Shown: positions 7,714 through 16,261, counted from the stretch's first letter. The stretch: 28,894 bases of DNA from JAMCRM01 sp041685075 (GCA_041685075.1 JAWLGN010000030.1:1-28894); one strand, 5' to 3'. The notes: a model not told the origin generated them from the sequence alone. Numbers and translations are program-made.

Positions 7714-10700
7714 CTAGAATATCACCTTGAGCGAAAGCTGGATGATGCGCGGCGACCTTGCGGAGCTGAAAGCGCCGAAGTTCGGATCCACCTGCTCTCC
7801 GGCCGCGTTGAACCGCGCGTTGGTGTACAGGCCGGAGAACTGGGTGTGGTTCCACACGTTGAACAACTCCGTGCGGAACTGGATGTAGCGGCCCTCCGAG
7901 TAGAGCGGCACCCGCTTGCTGATGTTCACGTCCCAGTTATTGATGCCCGGCCCTCGCAGAATGCCGGGGCCGGCGTTGCCGAAGGTGCCGCGCGCCGGCC
8001 GCGCGAATACGCCGGTATCGAAGTTGCGGAAGAAGTTCCGCTCGCTCCCGGCGAGGTGCGGGTTGCCCGTGACCACGATGCGGGCGCCTTCGCTCGAACC
8101 CGTGATCTCCTGCCCGTCCACGGTGCTGAAGCCCGGGGTGAACGGCGAGCCGGAGACGAACGAAGTGATGCCGCTGATCTGCCAGTTATCCAGCACCCAC
8201 CGGGCCGGCCGCCATCCCAGCCGCGAACCCACCCTGGGCAGGTCGTACATGTAGTTGAAGACCAGGTTGTGCAGCCGGTCGAAACTGAGCGGGCCGTAGT
8301 TCCACTCGCGCCAGGGGAAGTAGGGGCTGACGGAGGCGGTATCGCTCGAAACCACGCCCAGCGTCTTCGACCACGTGTATGCCAGGCCGAACTGGAAGCC
8401 GCCGGTAAAGCGCCGGTTGGCCGACACCTGGAGCGAGTTGTAGTTGGACGACGCCGCGTGCTCGTAGACGTTCAGATTGCCGTAGCCGGGGTAGGTGCGG
8501 AAGAAATTGTCCGGCAGCGGCACGCCCGGGCGCGTGGGATCGGCGTTGGCCGGATCGAAGCGCGCGAACATGGGAACCGGGTTGATGTTCCGCGCCATGT
8601 ACAGGTGCCGCGAGACCGACCCCACGTAGGAGATATCGATCACGGTGTCCATCAGTTGCCGCTGGATACCCAGGCTGAAGTTCATGGTCTTGGGCAGCTT
8701 GTGGCGGCCGTACAGGATGTTCAGGTTCGACGGCCCAATGGCGCCGCCGCCCTGGGCGTAGGTGTCCAGGTTGCCGTAGTAGAGAGTGGGGGTGTAGGAG
8801 ATGGGAGGATTGCCGATGGCGTTGGCGAAGGGATTGTTCTGGCCGGTGTCGTAGAACAGGCCCCAGCCGCCGCGCAGCGCGGTGGTGCCGTCGCCCAGCA
8901 GGTCGAAGGCGAAACCGAAACGCGGGCCGTAGGAGACCGCCGCGCGGGTGTACAGGCCGCGCGGGTAGCCGTTCACGCCGCCGATGGCGGTGCCGTTGGC
9001 CGGGTCGCCTGTGCCGGGCACGAATTGGCCGATGAGCGGCGCGATGGCCAGTTCGCCGCTGACCGGGTCGCGCGCCACGCGGCGGCCATTGGCGTCGAGC
9101 GCGGGCACGTAGAGCGCCGGAGCCTGGGATGGGTCATACAACGCCGGGTCGAAGGTGGCGGCCATGTTATTCAGCTCTTTGATGGGCGGCATGCGGTAGA
9201 AGCGCACGCCGAAATCCAGGGTCAGGCGGCGGTTCACCTTCCAGTTGTCCTGCGCGTACCACTCGAACATCCAGAAATGCTGGCGGCTGTCTACACGCAA
9301 CTGGGCCTCCTGGTAGGAGGTGATGTTTCCGAGCAGCGCGTTGGCGAAGCCGTGGCCGGAATCGAAGGGGTTGTTGGTGTCGCGGCCGAAGTTGAAGCTG
9401 CCGCGGATGGGTCCGCCGAGCGGCGCCTCCACGTAGGTGCGCTCGATGAAGACCCCGGCCTTGAACGTATGGGAGCCGTAGACCTTGCTGAGGTTGTTCT
9501 GGAGCGAGTAGACCGGGTTGCGGTAACGGTTCGGCAGGCTGTTCTGGAGGTTGAAATTGACGGTGTTGGCCGGTATGCTGCCGAAGCTCATGTTGGGCGC
9601 GTGCTTGGAGTGGCGGTCCGGGTCCTGGTACCACTCCGGCGGATTGCCCACGCGCGAGCGGTCCGCCAGGCTCTTATCCAGCAGGTCGAAATCGCGGTGC
9701 ACCATGGTGTAGCCGAAGATGGTTTCGTTCACCAGGGTGGGGGAGAAGGTCTTGGTGGCGTGGACGGTCTGGCCCCAGCCGTAACGAAGCTGCTCGATGG
9801 GGGTGAGGAAGTAGTTGATGCTGCCGGTCTGCCAGGAGCCCCAGGGGTGCAGCAGGTTATCGCGATCCTTGCCGAAGCGGTAGTAGAGCCGCAGGCTCTG
9901 CCAGAAATTGGTGTCCACCCGCAGCATATCGTTGCGCCGCGGCGTTCCGCCGCTGTACTGGGAGCGGTAGTTCCAGCGGTGAGCGTTGTTCGGATCCGGG
10001 TCGGTGTAGTTGGGGGTGGGGAGGAAGTTCAGCATGGTAAGCCCCAGGGGGTTGATGCGGTCCTGGGGGATGACATTGCCCGGGAAAAAACCGCCGCTCA
10101 GGGGATCGCGCACGCGAATCGGCGCGCCGTTGACGTCGAAGCTGTTGGAGAAATCGCCGTTGCGTTCCGCCTCTGTGGGGACGTTGACAAAGCGGCTGCC
10201 GTAGTCGGTCTTGACGCCGGTAAACTCCTGCGACCAGAAGAAGAACAGCTTATCGCGCGAGCGGTTGAACAGCCCGGGGATGATCACCGGTCCGCCCAGC
10301 GAATAGCCGCTGATGCGGTAACGGTAGGGAGACTTCGGTGTGCTGGTGCGGTTGTTGAAGAAGCTGTTGGCGTTCAGGCTTTCGTGGCGGTAGAAGTTGT
10401 AGGCCGAGCCGTGAAACTCCGTGGTGCCGGACTTGGTGATGGTGGTGATCGCCCCTCCGCTGTTACGGCCGTATTCGGCCTGGTAGTTGCTGGTAAGGAT
10501 GCGGATCTCGGCGATGGAGTCCATGTTGGGCATGAACGGCATGCTGCCGTTGGAGTGGGTATCGTGCGCGGTGACGCCGTCCACAGTGAAGTTCTTCTGG
10601 TTATCGCGCGTGCCGTTGATGAAGATACTGGCGTTGGAGGAGGTGGTGGTGGCCTCGCGCGAGGCACGGGTGTCCACGACGCCCGGAATGGTGGCCATGA

Positions 10701-11109
10701 GGGCGAAGAAGTCCCGCCCGCGCAGCGCCAGGTCGTTCACCTGGGTGCCGGTGACGACGCCGGATTTTTCGGCGCTCGAGAGTTGCAGGGCGGCGACTTC
10801 GGCATTCACCTGCACGGCTTCCACGACCTCGCCCAATTGCATGACCAGCCGGCCCATGCTGCGAACCTCGCTCGAAGTCACCACCACACCGGTCATCTGT
10901 AGCCGCTTGAAGCCGGTGTGCTCGACCTCCAGGGTATAGGTGCCGGCCGGTACGATGGGGAAGACGAAGATCCCGTCGGAGCCGGAGGGCGCCTGAAACA
11001 CGGTACCGGTAGCGTGATTCGAGAGCTTGCACATGGCGCCGGGAATGGCGGCGCCGCTCGGGTCGACGAGAACGCCGTTCACGGAACTGGAGACGCCCTG
11101 GGCCAGCAC
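7714..11109 (-). CDS. Oar-like TonB-dependent receptor; start region frameshifted
   Basis: The 1131-residue frame opens at a GTG (11109) with no Shine-Dalgarno site and no signal peptide, and is closed upstream by TGA at 11124-11122. The domains are otherwise complete: carboxypeptidase-regulatory-like fold (~8-90: SVNGVLVDPSGAAIPGA, GTYTLEVEHTGFK), a plug (~130-230: DGVTAHDT, YGRNSGGAITTITKSGTTEFHG), then a ~900-residue barrel ending in the terminal Phe of LSLKVIF. The missing start and signal peptide lie in another frame at 11167 (separate entry). One surplus base near 11110-11121 would explain the break, through sequencing error, true inactivation or slippage. The rest shows no decay, which argues against an old pseudogene. 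It heads an operon with the tandem hydrolase 5 bp downstream. The ligand is unknown. Confidence 0.88.
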   Translation of the reverse strand: MLAQGVSSSVNGVLVDPSGAAIPGAMCKLSNHATGTVFQAPSGSDGIFVFPIVPAGTYTLEVEHTGFKRLQMTGVVVTSSEVRSMGRLVMQLGEVVEAVQVNAEVAALQLSSAEKSGVVTGTQVNDLALRGRDFFALMATIPGVVDTRASREATTTSSNASIFINGTRDNQKNFTVDGVTAHDTHSNGSMPFMPNMDSIAEIRILTSNYQAEYGRNSGGAITTITKSGTTEFHGSAYNFYRHESLNANSFFNNRTSTPKSPYRYRISGYSLGGPVIIPGLFNRSRDKLFFFWSQEFTGVKTDYGSRFVNVPTEAERNGDFSNSFDVNGAPIRVRDPLSGGFFPGNVIPQDRINPLGLTMLNFLPTPNYTDPDPNNAHRWNYRSQYSGGTPRRNDMLRVDTNFWQSLRLYYRFGKDRDNLLHPWGSWQTGSINYFLTPIEQLRYGWGQTVHATKTFSPTLVNETIFGYTMVHRDFDLLDKSLADRSRVGNPPEWYQDPDRHSKHAPNMSFGSIPANTVNFNLQNSLPNRYRNPVYSLQNNLSKVYGSHTFKAGVFIERTYVEAPLGGPIRGSFNFGRDTNNPFDSGHGFANALLGNITSYQEAQLRVDSRQHFWMFEWYAQDNWKVNRRLTLDFGVRFYRMPPIKELNNMAATFDPALYDPSQAPALYVPALDANGRRVARDPVSGELAIAPLIGQFVPGTGDPANGTAIGGVNGYPRGLYTRAAVSYGPRFGFAFDLLGDGTTALRGGWGLFYDTGQNNPFANAIGNPPISYTPTLYYGNLDTYAQGGGAIGPSNLNILYGRHKLPKTMNFSLGIQRQLMDTVIDISYVGSVSRHLYMARNINPVPMFARFDPANADPTRPGVPLPDNFFRTYPGYGNLNVYEHAASSNYNSLQVSANRRFTGGFQFGLAYTWSKTLGVVSSDTASVSPYFPWREWNYGPLSFDRLHNLVFNYMYDLPRVGSRLGWRPARWVLDNWQISGITSFVSGSPFTPGFSTVDGQEITGSSEGARIVVTGNPHLAGSERNFFRNFDTGVFARPARGTFGNAGPGILRGPGINNWDVNISKRVPLYSEGRYIQFRTELFNVWNHTQFSGLYTNARFNAAGEQVDPNFGAFSSARSPRIIQLSLKVIF

Positions 11110-11167
11110 CGGCCCGCAGGATCAGAAGCAGCAACACACATCCTAGTCGAAGAATGTTGTAAGCCAT
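11101..11167 (-). other. Out-of-frame translation start and signal peptide of the receptor
   Basis: The ATG at 11167 has GGAGG seven bases upstream, one of the best ribosome sites in the window, and encodes MAYNILRLGCVLLLLILRAG, a typical signal-peptide core. This frame differs by one base from the receptor frame (11167 minus 11109 is 58). Skipping one G in the GCGGGCCGGTG stretch would join it to VLAQGVSSSVNGVL, giving a normal LAQ-type cleavage region before the regulatory-like domain. Unrepaired, the frame runs to 10601 as non-homologous Arg-rich sequence. Confidence 0.8.
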
Positions 11168-11283
11168 GGAAGGTCCTCCGACGCGGCTAGGTGCCACGCG
11201 TTACTGGGGCGCCGTATATCATCAGCCTCCGGCGGGAGCAGCCTGCCAGTGTGAGAAAACGCCCCTGCCGCGCAACACCGCTC

Positions 11284-11306
11284 CCGCCGCCCGTTGTATG
11301 CGGCGG
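11284..11306. promoter_or_regulatory. GC-rich inverted repeat in the divergent gap
   Basis: CCGCCGC (11284-11290) and GCGGCGG (11300-11306) form a 7-bp stem with a 9-nt loop, 32 bases before the oxidoreductase ATG, in the 171-bp gap shared with the receptor operon. It could be an operator or a leader hairpin; no clear -10 was seen for either direction. Confidence 0.3.
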
Positions 11307-11338
11307 CGCAATGCGCTCCCACGTGCTCTATCACTGCC

Positions 11339-12325
11339 ATGCCGACCAACCCCATTCAGTTTGGCTACAAGCTCTCGAGCGAAGAGTTCACGGCCAACGA
11401 GCTGGTGCGCCTGGCGCGCGCCGCCGAAGAGCGGGGCTTCTCCTTCGCCCTGATTTCGGACCACTATCACCCCTGGACGGACCGCGAGGGGCAGAGCCCG
11501 TTCGTGTGGAGCGTTCTCGGCGGCATCGCCCGGGAGACCTCCACGCTGGCGGTGGGGACCGGCGTGACGTGTCCCACGATGCGCATTCATCCAGCCATCG
11601 TGGCGCAGGCCGCGGCGACCACGGCCAGCATGATGCCCGGGAGGTTCTTCCTCGGGGTGGGCACCGGAGAAAATCTCAACGAGCACATTCTGGCGACGCG
11701 CTGGCCCGAAACGGAAGTGCGGCAGGAGATGCTCTCCGAGGCCATCGACGTGATCCGGCTGCTCTGGCAGGGAGGTCTGAAGAGCCACTATGGGCGGCAC
11801 TTCGTGGTGGAGAACGCGCGCATCTACAGCCTGCCGCCGGAGCCTCCACCCGTGGTAGTGGCGGCCGGGGGGCCGAAAAGCGCGAAGATCGCCGGAAGGC
11901 TGGGCGACGGGTTGGTGGTCACCGAGCCGAGCCGCGAACTGATCGAGGCCTTTCGCCGCGCGGGCGGCACGGGCAAGCCCTGCTATGCGGAGATGACGGT
12001 CTGTTTCGCCCGAGATGAACAGAGCGCCGCCCGCACGGCGCGGGAGATCTGGCCGATCGCCGCGCTGCCCGGCGTGCTCCAGCGCGAACTGTCTCTGCCC
12101 TCCCACTTCGAGCAGTCCGCGAAGCTGGTCACCGAGGAGATGATCGCCTCCGGCGTGCCCTGCGGCCCCGATCCGGAGAAGCACATCCGGGCGCTGCGGC
12201 GCTTCATGGAAGCGGGCTACGACCGCATCTGCATCCACCAGATCGGCCCGGAGCAGGAGCCCTTCATGGATTTCTACGCGCGAGAAGTGCTGCCCCGGGT
12301 GGCTGAACCCATTGCGGTGAGTTGA
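11339..12325 (+). CDS. F420-dependent LLM-class oxidoreductase (TIGR03557/FGD-like)
   Basis: 328 residues from the ATG at 11339; an in-frame ATG at 11294 would add a 15-residue head without family resemblance. It matches the bacterial-luciferase fold group containing F420-dependent glucose-6-phosphate dehydrogenase: IQFGYKLSSEEF opening, SDHYHPW, GTGENLNE, AAGGPKSAKIAGRLGDG and a C-terminal FMDFYAREVLPRV. Against the mycobacterial enzyme (remembered sequence) the catalytic His, Trp and Glu are kept as H42, W46 and E111. The lysine that binds the sugar phosphate in the GDG-following loop is not (TEPSREL instead of TSGKGEEL). Hydride transfer to or from F420 is therefore likely, but glucose-6-phosphate is a doubtful substrate. 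It is cytoplasmic, with no signal peptide. The cofE gene at the end of the window supports F420 production in this organism. Confidence 0.87.
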   Translation: MPTNPIQFGYKLSSEEFTANELVRLARAAEERGFSFALISDHYHPWTDREGQSPFVWSVLGGIARETSTLAVGTGVTCPTMRIHPAIVAQAAATTASMMPGRFFLGVGTGENLNEHILATRWPETEVRQEMLSEAIDVIRLLWQGGLKSHYGRHFVVENARIYSLPPEPPPVVVAAGGPKSAKIAGRLGDGLVVTEPSRELIEAFRRAGGTGKPCYAEMTVCFARDEQSAARTAREIWPIAALPGVLQRELSLPSHFEQSAKLVTEEMIASGVPCGPDPEKHIRALRRFMEAGYDRICIHQIGPEQEPFMDFYAREVLPRVAEPIAVS

Positions 12326-12421
12326 CGCCGCCCGGCCCGGCTCCCCAAGGCGACTTGTACCGGAGCTTGCCAGTGGACGACAATGCTGGCATAGCTCATG
12401 ATTTCCAACCAGAACGGCGGT

Positions 12422-13801
12422 ATGAATCGCAGAAGTTTGCTGGCGGGCGGCGCGGCGGCGCTGGCAGCCGGCCGGTTGCGCGCCCAGGCGCCCGGGCGGC
12501 GTCCCCCCAACATCATCTTTATCCTCGCGGACGATTTGGGCTACAGCGATCTCGCGTGCTACGGCAACCAGGAGAACCGCACCCCCAACCTGGACCACAT
12601 GGCTCGGGAGGGCGTGCGCTTCACCGATTATTGCGTCGCCTGGGCCGCCTGCACCCCATCGCGCTCGGCCATTCTCACGGGCCGCTACCCGCAGCGGAAC
12701 GGCCTCTACGACATGATCCGCAACCAGGAGGTGAACTGGAAATTCCAGTTTGACGAGCACACCTACGCCGTCTCCCCGGAGATGACCCTGGGGCTGGACA
12801 CGCGGGAGATCACCATCGGGCAGGCGCTCAAATCCGCCGGCTATGCCACCGGCGTGGTGGGCAAGTGGGATAGCGGCCGGGCGAAGCGCTACCTCCCGTT
12901 GCAGCGCGGCTTCGATTTCTTCTACGGCTTCGCCAACACGGGCATCGACTACTACACGCACGAACGCTACGGCGTTCCTTCGATGTTCCGCGGCAATGAA
13001 CGGATCAACGAAGAGGGGCACGCCACAGACCTGTTCACCCGCGAGGCCAAGGGCTTCATCGAACGCAACCAGCGCCGGCCGTTTTTCCTCTACCTGCCCT
13101 TCAACGCGCCGCACAGCGCATCCACCTTCGACCGGTCCACCAGGCAGGCGCCGGAGAAGTACCTGGCGATGTACGGCGGCGGGTTGGAATGGCGAACGCA
13201 GTACAAGGCCCTGATTACCCAGTTGGACGACGCCATCGGCTCGATTCTCGAGCAGATCCGGACACTGGGGCTGGAGGAGAATACGCTCGTTGTGTTCTCC
13301 AGCGACAACGGCGGCAGCGGCGGATCCAACAACCTGCCCCTGCGCGCGGGAAAGGGCCGGCTATTCGAGGGCGGCGTGCGGGTGCCGCTGATCGCGCGCT
13401 GGCCGGGGCGAGTGAAGCCCGGGCGCATCGTCGAGGAGTTCACCTCCAGCCTGGAGTTGTTCCCCACCTTCCTGGCCGCGGCCGGCGCCAGGCCTCCGGC
13501 GGGCGTCAAACTGGACGGCCACAACATCCTGCCGGTGCTCGAAGGCCGCGGCACATTCGAGCGCAAGGAGATGTTCTGGCAAATGACCGCTCGGAACAAC
13601 CGCGCGGCGCGCGTGGGCGACTGGAAGTGGGTGGACCACAACGGCGCCGAGGGCCTCTACAACCTGGCCAACGACATCGGCGAGAGCCGCGATCTTTCGA
13701 AGGAACGCCCCGAAGTCCTGGCCCGGGTGAAGGGGCGCTATGACGCCTGGTGGCAGGAGATGCAGGCGGCCGAGCCGCGCGGGCCGTTCCGCGACTACTG
13801 A
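12422..13801 (+). CDS. Tat-exported sulfatase (formylglycine type)
   Basis: 459 residues from ATG 12422 (MNRRSLLAGGAAALAAG, a textbook twin-arginine leader). An ATG at 12398 would add eight residues before the same leader and cannot be excluded; neither has a good Shine-Dalgarno site. Alkaline-phosphatase-superfamily sulfatase marks are all present: FILADDLGYSDL (metal Asp pair), CTPSRSAILTGR, the C-x-P-S-R site whose Cys77 is converted to formylglycine, VVGKWDSG, LPFNAPHS, and FSSDNGG for the second metal cluster. The C-terminal subdomain (DWKWVDHNGAEGLYNLANDIGESRDL) is typical of arylsulfatase A-like members. It removes sulfate esters, probably from polysaccharides or aryl sulfates in the periplasm. 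No formylglycine-generating enzyme is encoded in the window. It follows the LLM gene by about 100 bp. Confidence 0.93.
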   Translation: MNRRSLLAGGAAALAAGRLRAQAPGRRPPNIIFILADDLGYSDLACYGNQENRTPNLDHMAREGVRFTDYCVAWAACTPSRSAILTGRYPQRNGLYDMIRNQEVNWKFQFDEHTYAVSPEMTLGLDTREITIGQALKSAGYATGVVGKWDSGRAKRYLPLQRGFDFFYGFANTGIDYYTHERYGVPSMFRGNERINEEGHATDLFTREAKGFIERNQRRPFFLYLPFNAPHSASTFDRSTRQAPEKYLAMYGGGLEWRTQYKALITQLDDAIGSILEQIRTLGLEENTLVVFSSDNGGSGGSNNLPLRAGKGRLFEGGVRVPLIARWPGRVKPGRIVEEFTSSLELFPTFLAAAGARPPAGVKLDGHNILPVLEGRGTFERKEMFWQMTARNNRAARVGDWKWVDHNGAEGLYNLANDIGESRDLSKERPEVLARVKGRYDAWWQEMQAAEPRGPFRDY

Positions 13802-13824
13802 CGGCCGGGACAAGGCACATCGGC

Positions 13825-13830
13825 TACCAT
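13825..13830 (+). promoter_or_regulatory. TACCAT -10-like box eight bases before the ABC ATPase ATG
   Basis: TACCAT followed by eight bases and the ATG at 13839, with no Shine-Dalgarno site. The expected transcription start is within about two bases of the ATG. Inference from spacing only. Confidence 0.35.
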
Positions 13831-13838
13831 GAAGACAG

Positions 13839-14588
13839 ATGGACGCACCCGCGATTGCGGTCTCCGATCTGCGCAAGAGCTATGGCGGGAAGCCCGCAGT
13901 GGACGGTCTGACCCTCACGGTGCCGCGCGGCTGTTTCTACGGCTTCCTGGGACCGAACGGCGCGGGTAAGTCCACCACCATCCGAATGCTCACCGGGCTG
14001 ATCCCGCCCGATTCGGGCTCTATAGAAATCCTGGGGCTGCGCCTTCCGGAGCAGGAGATTGACATCAAGCGACGCATCGGCCTGGTGCCGGACGAGTCGC
14101 TGTTGTTCGACCGGCTGACCGGGGCGGAGTTCCTGGAATTCGTCGGGCGCATGTACGGGTTGCCGCGCGGGGTGGCCGCCGAGCGCGCCCGCGAACTGCT
14201 CGAACTCTTTGAACTCGAGGAGAACCGCAAGCTCATCGGGGAGTACTCGAAGGGGATGCGCAAGCGCACCGCCATGGCGGCGGCGCTGATCCATAACCCT
14301 GACCTGTTTCTGATGGACGAACCCTTCGAGGGCGTGGATGCCGTGGGCGCCCGGCTCATGAAGGACATCCTGCTCGACCAGGTGCGGCGCGGCGCCACCA
14401 TCTTCCTCACCTCCCATGTGCTCGAAGTGGTCGAGCGGCTCTGCGACCGCGTGGCCATCATTCATGAAGGCCGCATCGTCGTCGAGGGCGCCATGGCGGA
14501 CCTGCGCGCCGGCGCCGAAACGCTGGAGGACGTCTTCGTCCGGGTGGTGGGGGCAGAACGCGCCTACGCGCGGCTGGACTGGCTATGA
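13839..14588 (+). CDS. ABC transporter ATP-binding protein
   Basis: 249 residues. Nucleotide-binding domain with Walker A GPNGAGKST (38-46), a Q-loop region reading GLVPDES rather than the usual Gln or Glu form, signature YSKGM (135-139), Walker B LFLMDEP (D159, E160) and switch His192 in TSHVLE. The YSKGM signature and short length resemble the ATPases of ABC-2 exporters (EcsA/CcmA/NatA style). Its stop overlaps the permease start as ATGA, a translationally coupled pair. A dimer of this protein would power the downstream membrane protein. The cargo is unknown. Confidence 0.93.
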   Translation: MDAPAIAVSDLRKSYGGKPAVDGLTLTVPRGCFYGFLGPNGAGKSTTIRMLTGLIPPDSGSIEILGLRLPEQEIDIKRRIGLVPDESLLFDRLTGAEFLEFVGRMYGLPRGVAAERARELLELFELEENRKLIGEYSKGMRKRTAMAAALIHNPDLFLMDEPFEGVDAVGARLMKDILLDQVRRGATIFLTSHVLEVVERLCDRVAIIHEGRIVVEGAMADLRAGAETLEDVFVRVVGAERAYARLDWL

Positions 14589-16207
14589 TCCGCGCCATCC
14601 TGCGCGCGCAGTGGCTCAGCCTGCGGGTTTTCCACCGCAGCGCCGGGCGCCGCGGGGCCATTTTCTCGCTGGTTCTCGCGCTGGCCTGGTACGCCTTCTG
14701 GGGCGCGGTGGCCGTTGCCATCTACGGCGTGACCTCCGAGCCGGAACTGGCCCCCATGGTGGCGCACTGGCTGGGGCGCGGCCTGCTGCTCATCTTTCTT
14801 TACTGGCAACTCGCGCCGCTCCTCACTGCCAGCTTCGGCGCTTCGCTCGACCTGCGTAAGCTGCTGATCTACCCGGTGCCGCGCGGCAGTTTGTTCACGG
14901 TAGAGGTGCTGCTGCGCATCACCGCCGCGGGCGAGATGCTGCTGGTGCTGGCAGGCGGCGTTCTGGGGCTGTTCCGCAACCCTGTATTCGGCGGATGGGC
15001 AGCGGCGCCGCGGCTGGTGGGGGCTTCGCTGCTGTTCCTGGCCTCGAACCTGCTGCTGGCGGCGGGGCTGCGCAACCTGATCGAGCGCGTCCTGGAGCAC
15101 CGCCGGGTGCGCGAGGTGCTGGTGCTGGGGATGGTGATCCTGGTCGCGCTGCCGCGCCTGTTGATCTCGATGGGGGTGCGGCCGGAGGGAATGGAGCGGT
15201 TGCTAGGGCCGGCGGAGGGCGCTTGGTGGCCCTGGGCCGCCGCGTCTGCCGTGCTGGCGGGACGCGACGCCGGCGCGAACCTGGCGGTGCTGGCCGGCTG
15301 GACGGCCGCGGCATGGCTCTTCGGGCGTTGGCAGTTCGCCCGCAGCCTGCGCTTCGACGCCCAGGCGGCACGTGCCTCGGCCGCCGGGACCCGGCCGCGC
15401 GCGGGGGGCCTCGCCGAGCGCCTCTATCGCCTGCCCTCCGTGTTGCTCCCGGACCCGCTGGGCGCCATCGTGGAAAAGGAACTGCGCTCGCTCAGCCGCA
15501 CCCCGCGCTTCCGCACCGTCTTCATCATGGGCTTTACCTTCGGGTTGGTGGTCTGGCTGCCGCTTATCGTGGGACGCTCCGGCGGGCGGAACCCCGTGGT
15601 GGCGGAGCACTTCCTCGTGGTGGTCAGCCTTTACGCCTTTGCCATGTTGGGGCAGGTCTCCTACTGGAACGCCCTGGGCTTCGACCGGTCCGCCGCGCAG
15701 GTGTGGTTTGCCATGCCGGTGCCGATATCGCGCGCGCTGGCGGGTAAAAACCTGGCCGCGGCGCTGTTCATCCTGGTGGAAGTGGCGGCCGTGACGGCAG
15801 CCTGCCTGGCGCTGCGGGTGCCCATCCCGCCGCTTCGCATTCTGGAAGCCTTCCTGGTGACCCCCGTGGCGGCGCTCTATCTGCTCTCGGTGGGCAACCT
15901 CAGCTCGGTCCACTTTCCCAAACCCATAGAGCCGGAACGCGCCTCCCAGGGCGGCGGGGCCAACCGCATGCAGGGACTGCTCTTTCTTGTCTATCCGCTG
16001 GCGCTGCTGCCGATCGCCCTGGCCTACCTGGCGCGCTACGGTCTGGATAGCGAATGGGCGTTCTACCTGGTGCTGGCCTTCGCCGCGGCACTGGGGGCGG
16101 CGGTTTACTGGGTGGCGATGGAGTCGGCCTGCAACACGGCCCAGGCGCGGCGTGAGATGATCCTTGCGGAACTCTCCCGCACCGCCGGACCCGTCATGAC
16201 GCAATAG
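14585..16207 (+). CDS. ABC-2-like transporter permease, multi-pass membrane protein
   Basis: 540 residues with roughly 11-12 hydrophobic segments (for example around residues 27-47, 66-84, 110-128, 140-160, 175-192, 215-240, 310-335, 345-362, 390-410, 423-440, 475-492 and 502-520) and a cytoplasmic loop near residues 250-305 (LYRLPSVLLPDPLGAIVEKELRSLSR). The LGAIVEKELRSLSRTPRFR block resembles the amphipathic coupling region of large bacterial ABC-2 permeases. It starts inside the ATPase stop codon (ATGA), so the two are made together. A ~40-bp imperfect tandem duplication covers its last codons and the stop. No substrate can be assigned; export of a lipid, peptide or polymer is typical for the class. 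Confidence 0.85.
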   Translation: MIRAILRAQWLSLRVFHRSAGRRGAIFSLVLALAWYAFWGAVAVAIYGVTSEPELAPMVAHWLGRGLLLIFLYWQLAPLLTASFGASLDLRKLLIYPVPRGSLFTVEVLLRITAAGEMLLVLAGGVLGLFRNPVFGGWAAAPRLVGASLLFLASNLLLAAGLRNLIERVLEHRRVREVLVLGMVILVALPRLLISMGVRPEGMERLLGPAEGAWWPWAAASAVLAGRDAGANLAVLAGWTAAAWLFGRWQFARSLRFDAQAARASAAGTRPRAGGLAERLYRLPSVLLPDPLGAIVEKELRSLSRTPRFRTVFIMGFTFGLVVWLPLIVGRSGGRNPVVAEHFLVVVSLYAFAMLGQVSYWNALGFDRSAAQVWFAMPVPISRALAGKNLAAALFILVEVAAVTAACLALRVPIPPLRILEAFLVTPVAALYLLSVGNLSSVHFPKPIEPERASQGGGANRMQGLLFLVYPLALLPIALAYLARYGLDSEWAFYLVLAFAAALGAAVYWVAMESACNTAQARREMILAELSRTAGPVMTQ

Positions 16208-16260
16208 CCAGTCGAGCGGGCAACGCCGCACCCGTCGCGACGCAACCCGTCGAGCGGGCA
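16180..16260 (+). repeat. Imperfect ~40-bp tandem duplication across a stop codon
   Basis: Copy 1 (16180-16220, sharing 12 identical bases up to 16222) and copy 2 (16221-16260) align as CA(C/A)CGCCG(G/C)ACCCGTC, two differing bases, GACGCAA, then a 6- or 3-base insert, then GTCGAGCGGGCA. The repeat period is 41 bp before the length difference and 38 bp after it. Copy 1 includes the permease stop (16205-16207). Copy 2 ends four bases before the TATAAT at 16265, so it fills the -35 region of the next promoter. Confidence 0.75.
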
Positions 16261-16261
16261 C

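Noticed and set aside
5426..7717. 763-codon plus-strand frame antisense to the tandem hydrolase
   Set aside because: No domain, and composition typical of an antisense GC-rich frame. The minus strand has complete catalytic motifs.
7546..10902. A 1118-codon open frame on the plus strand, antisense to the receptor and hydrolase
   Set aside because: High GC opens antisense frames. The product is low-complexity Val/Gly/Ala/Arg/His-rich, has no recognisable domain, and runs opposite to clear receptor and hydrolase sequence.
11170..11338. Possible sigma-54 promoter (TGGCAC on the minus strand) before the receptor
   Set aside because: The matching TTGC -12 element at the required spacing is absent.
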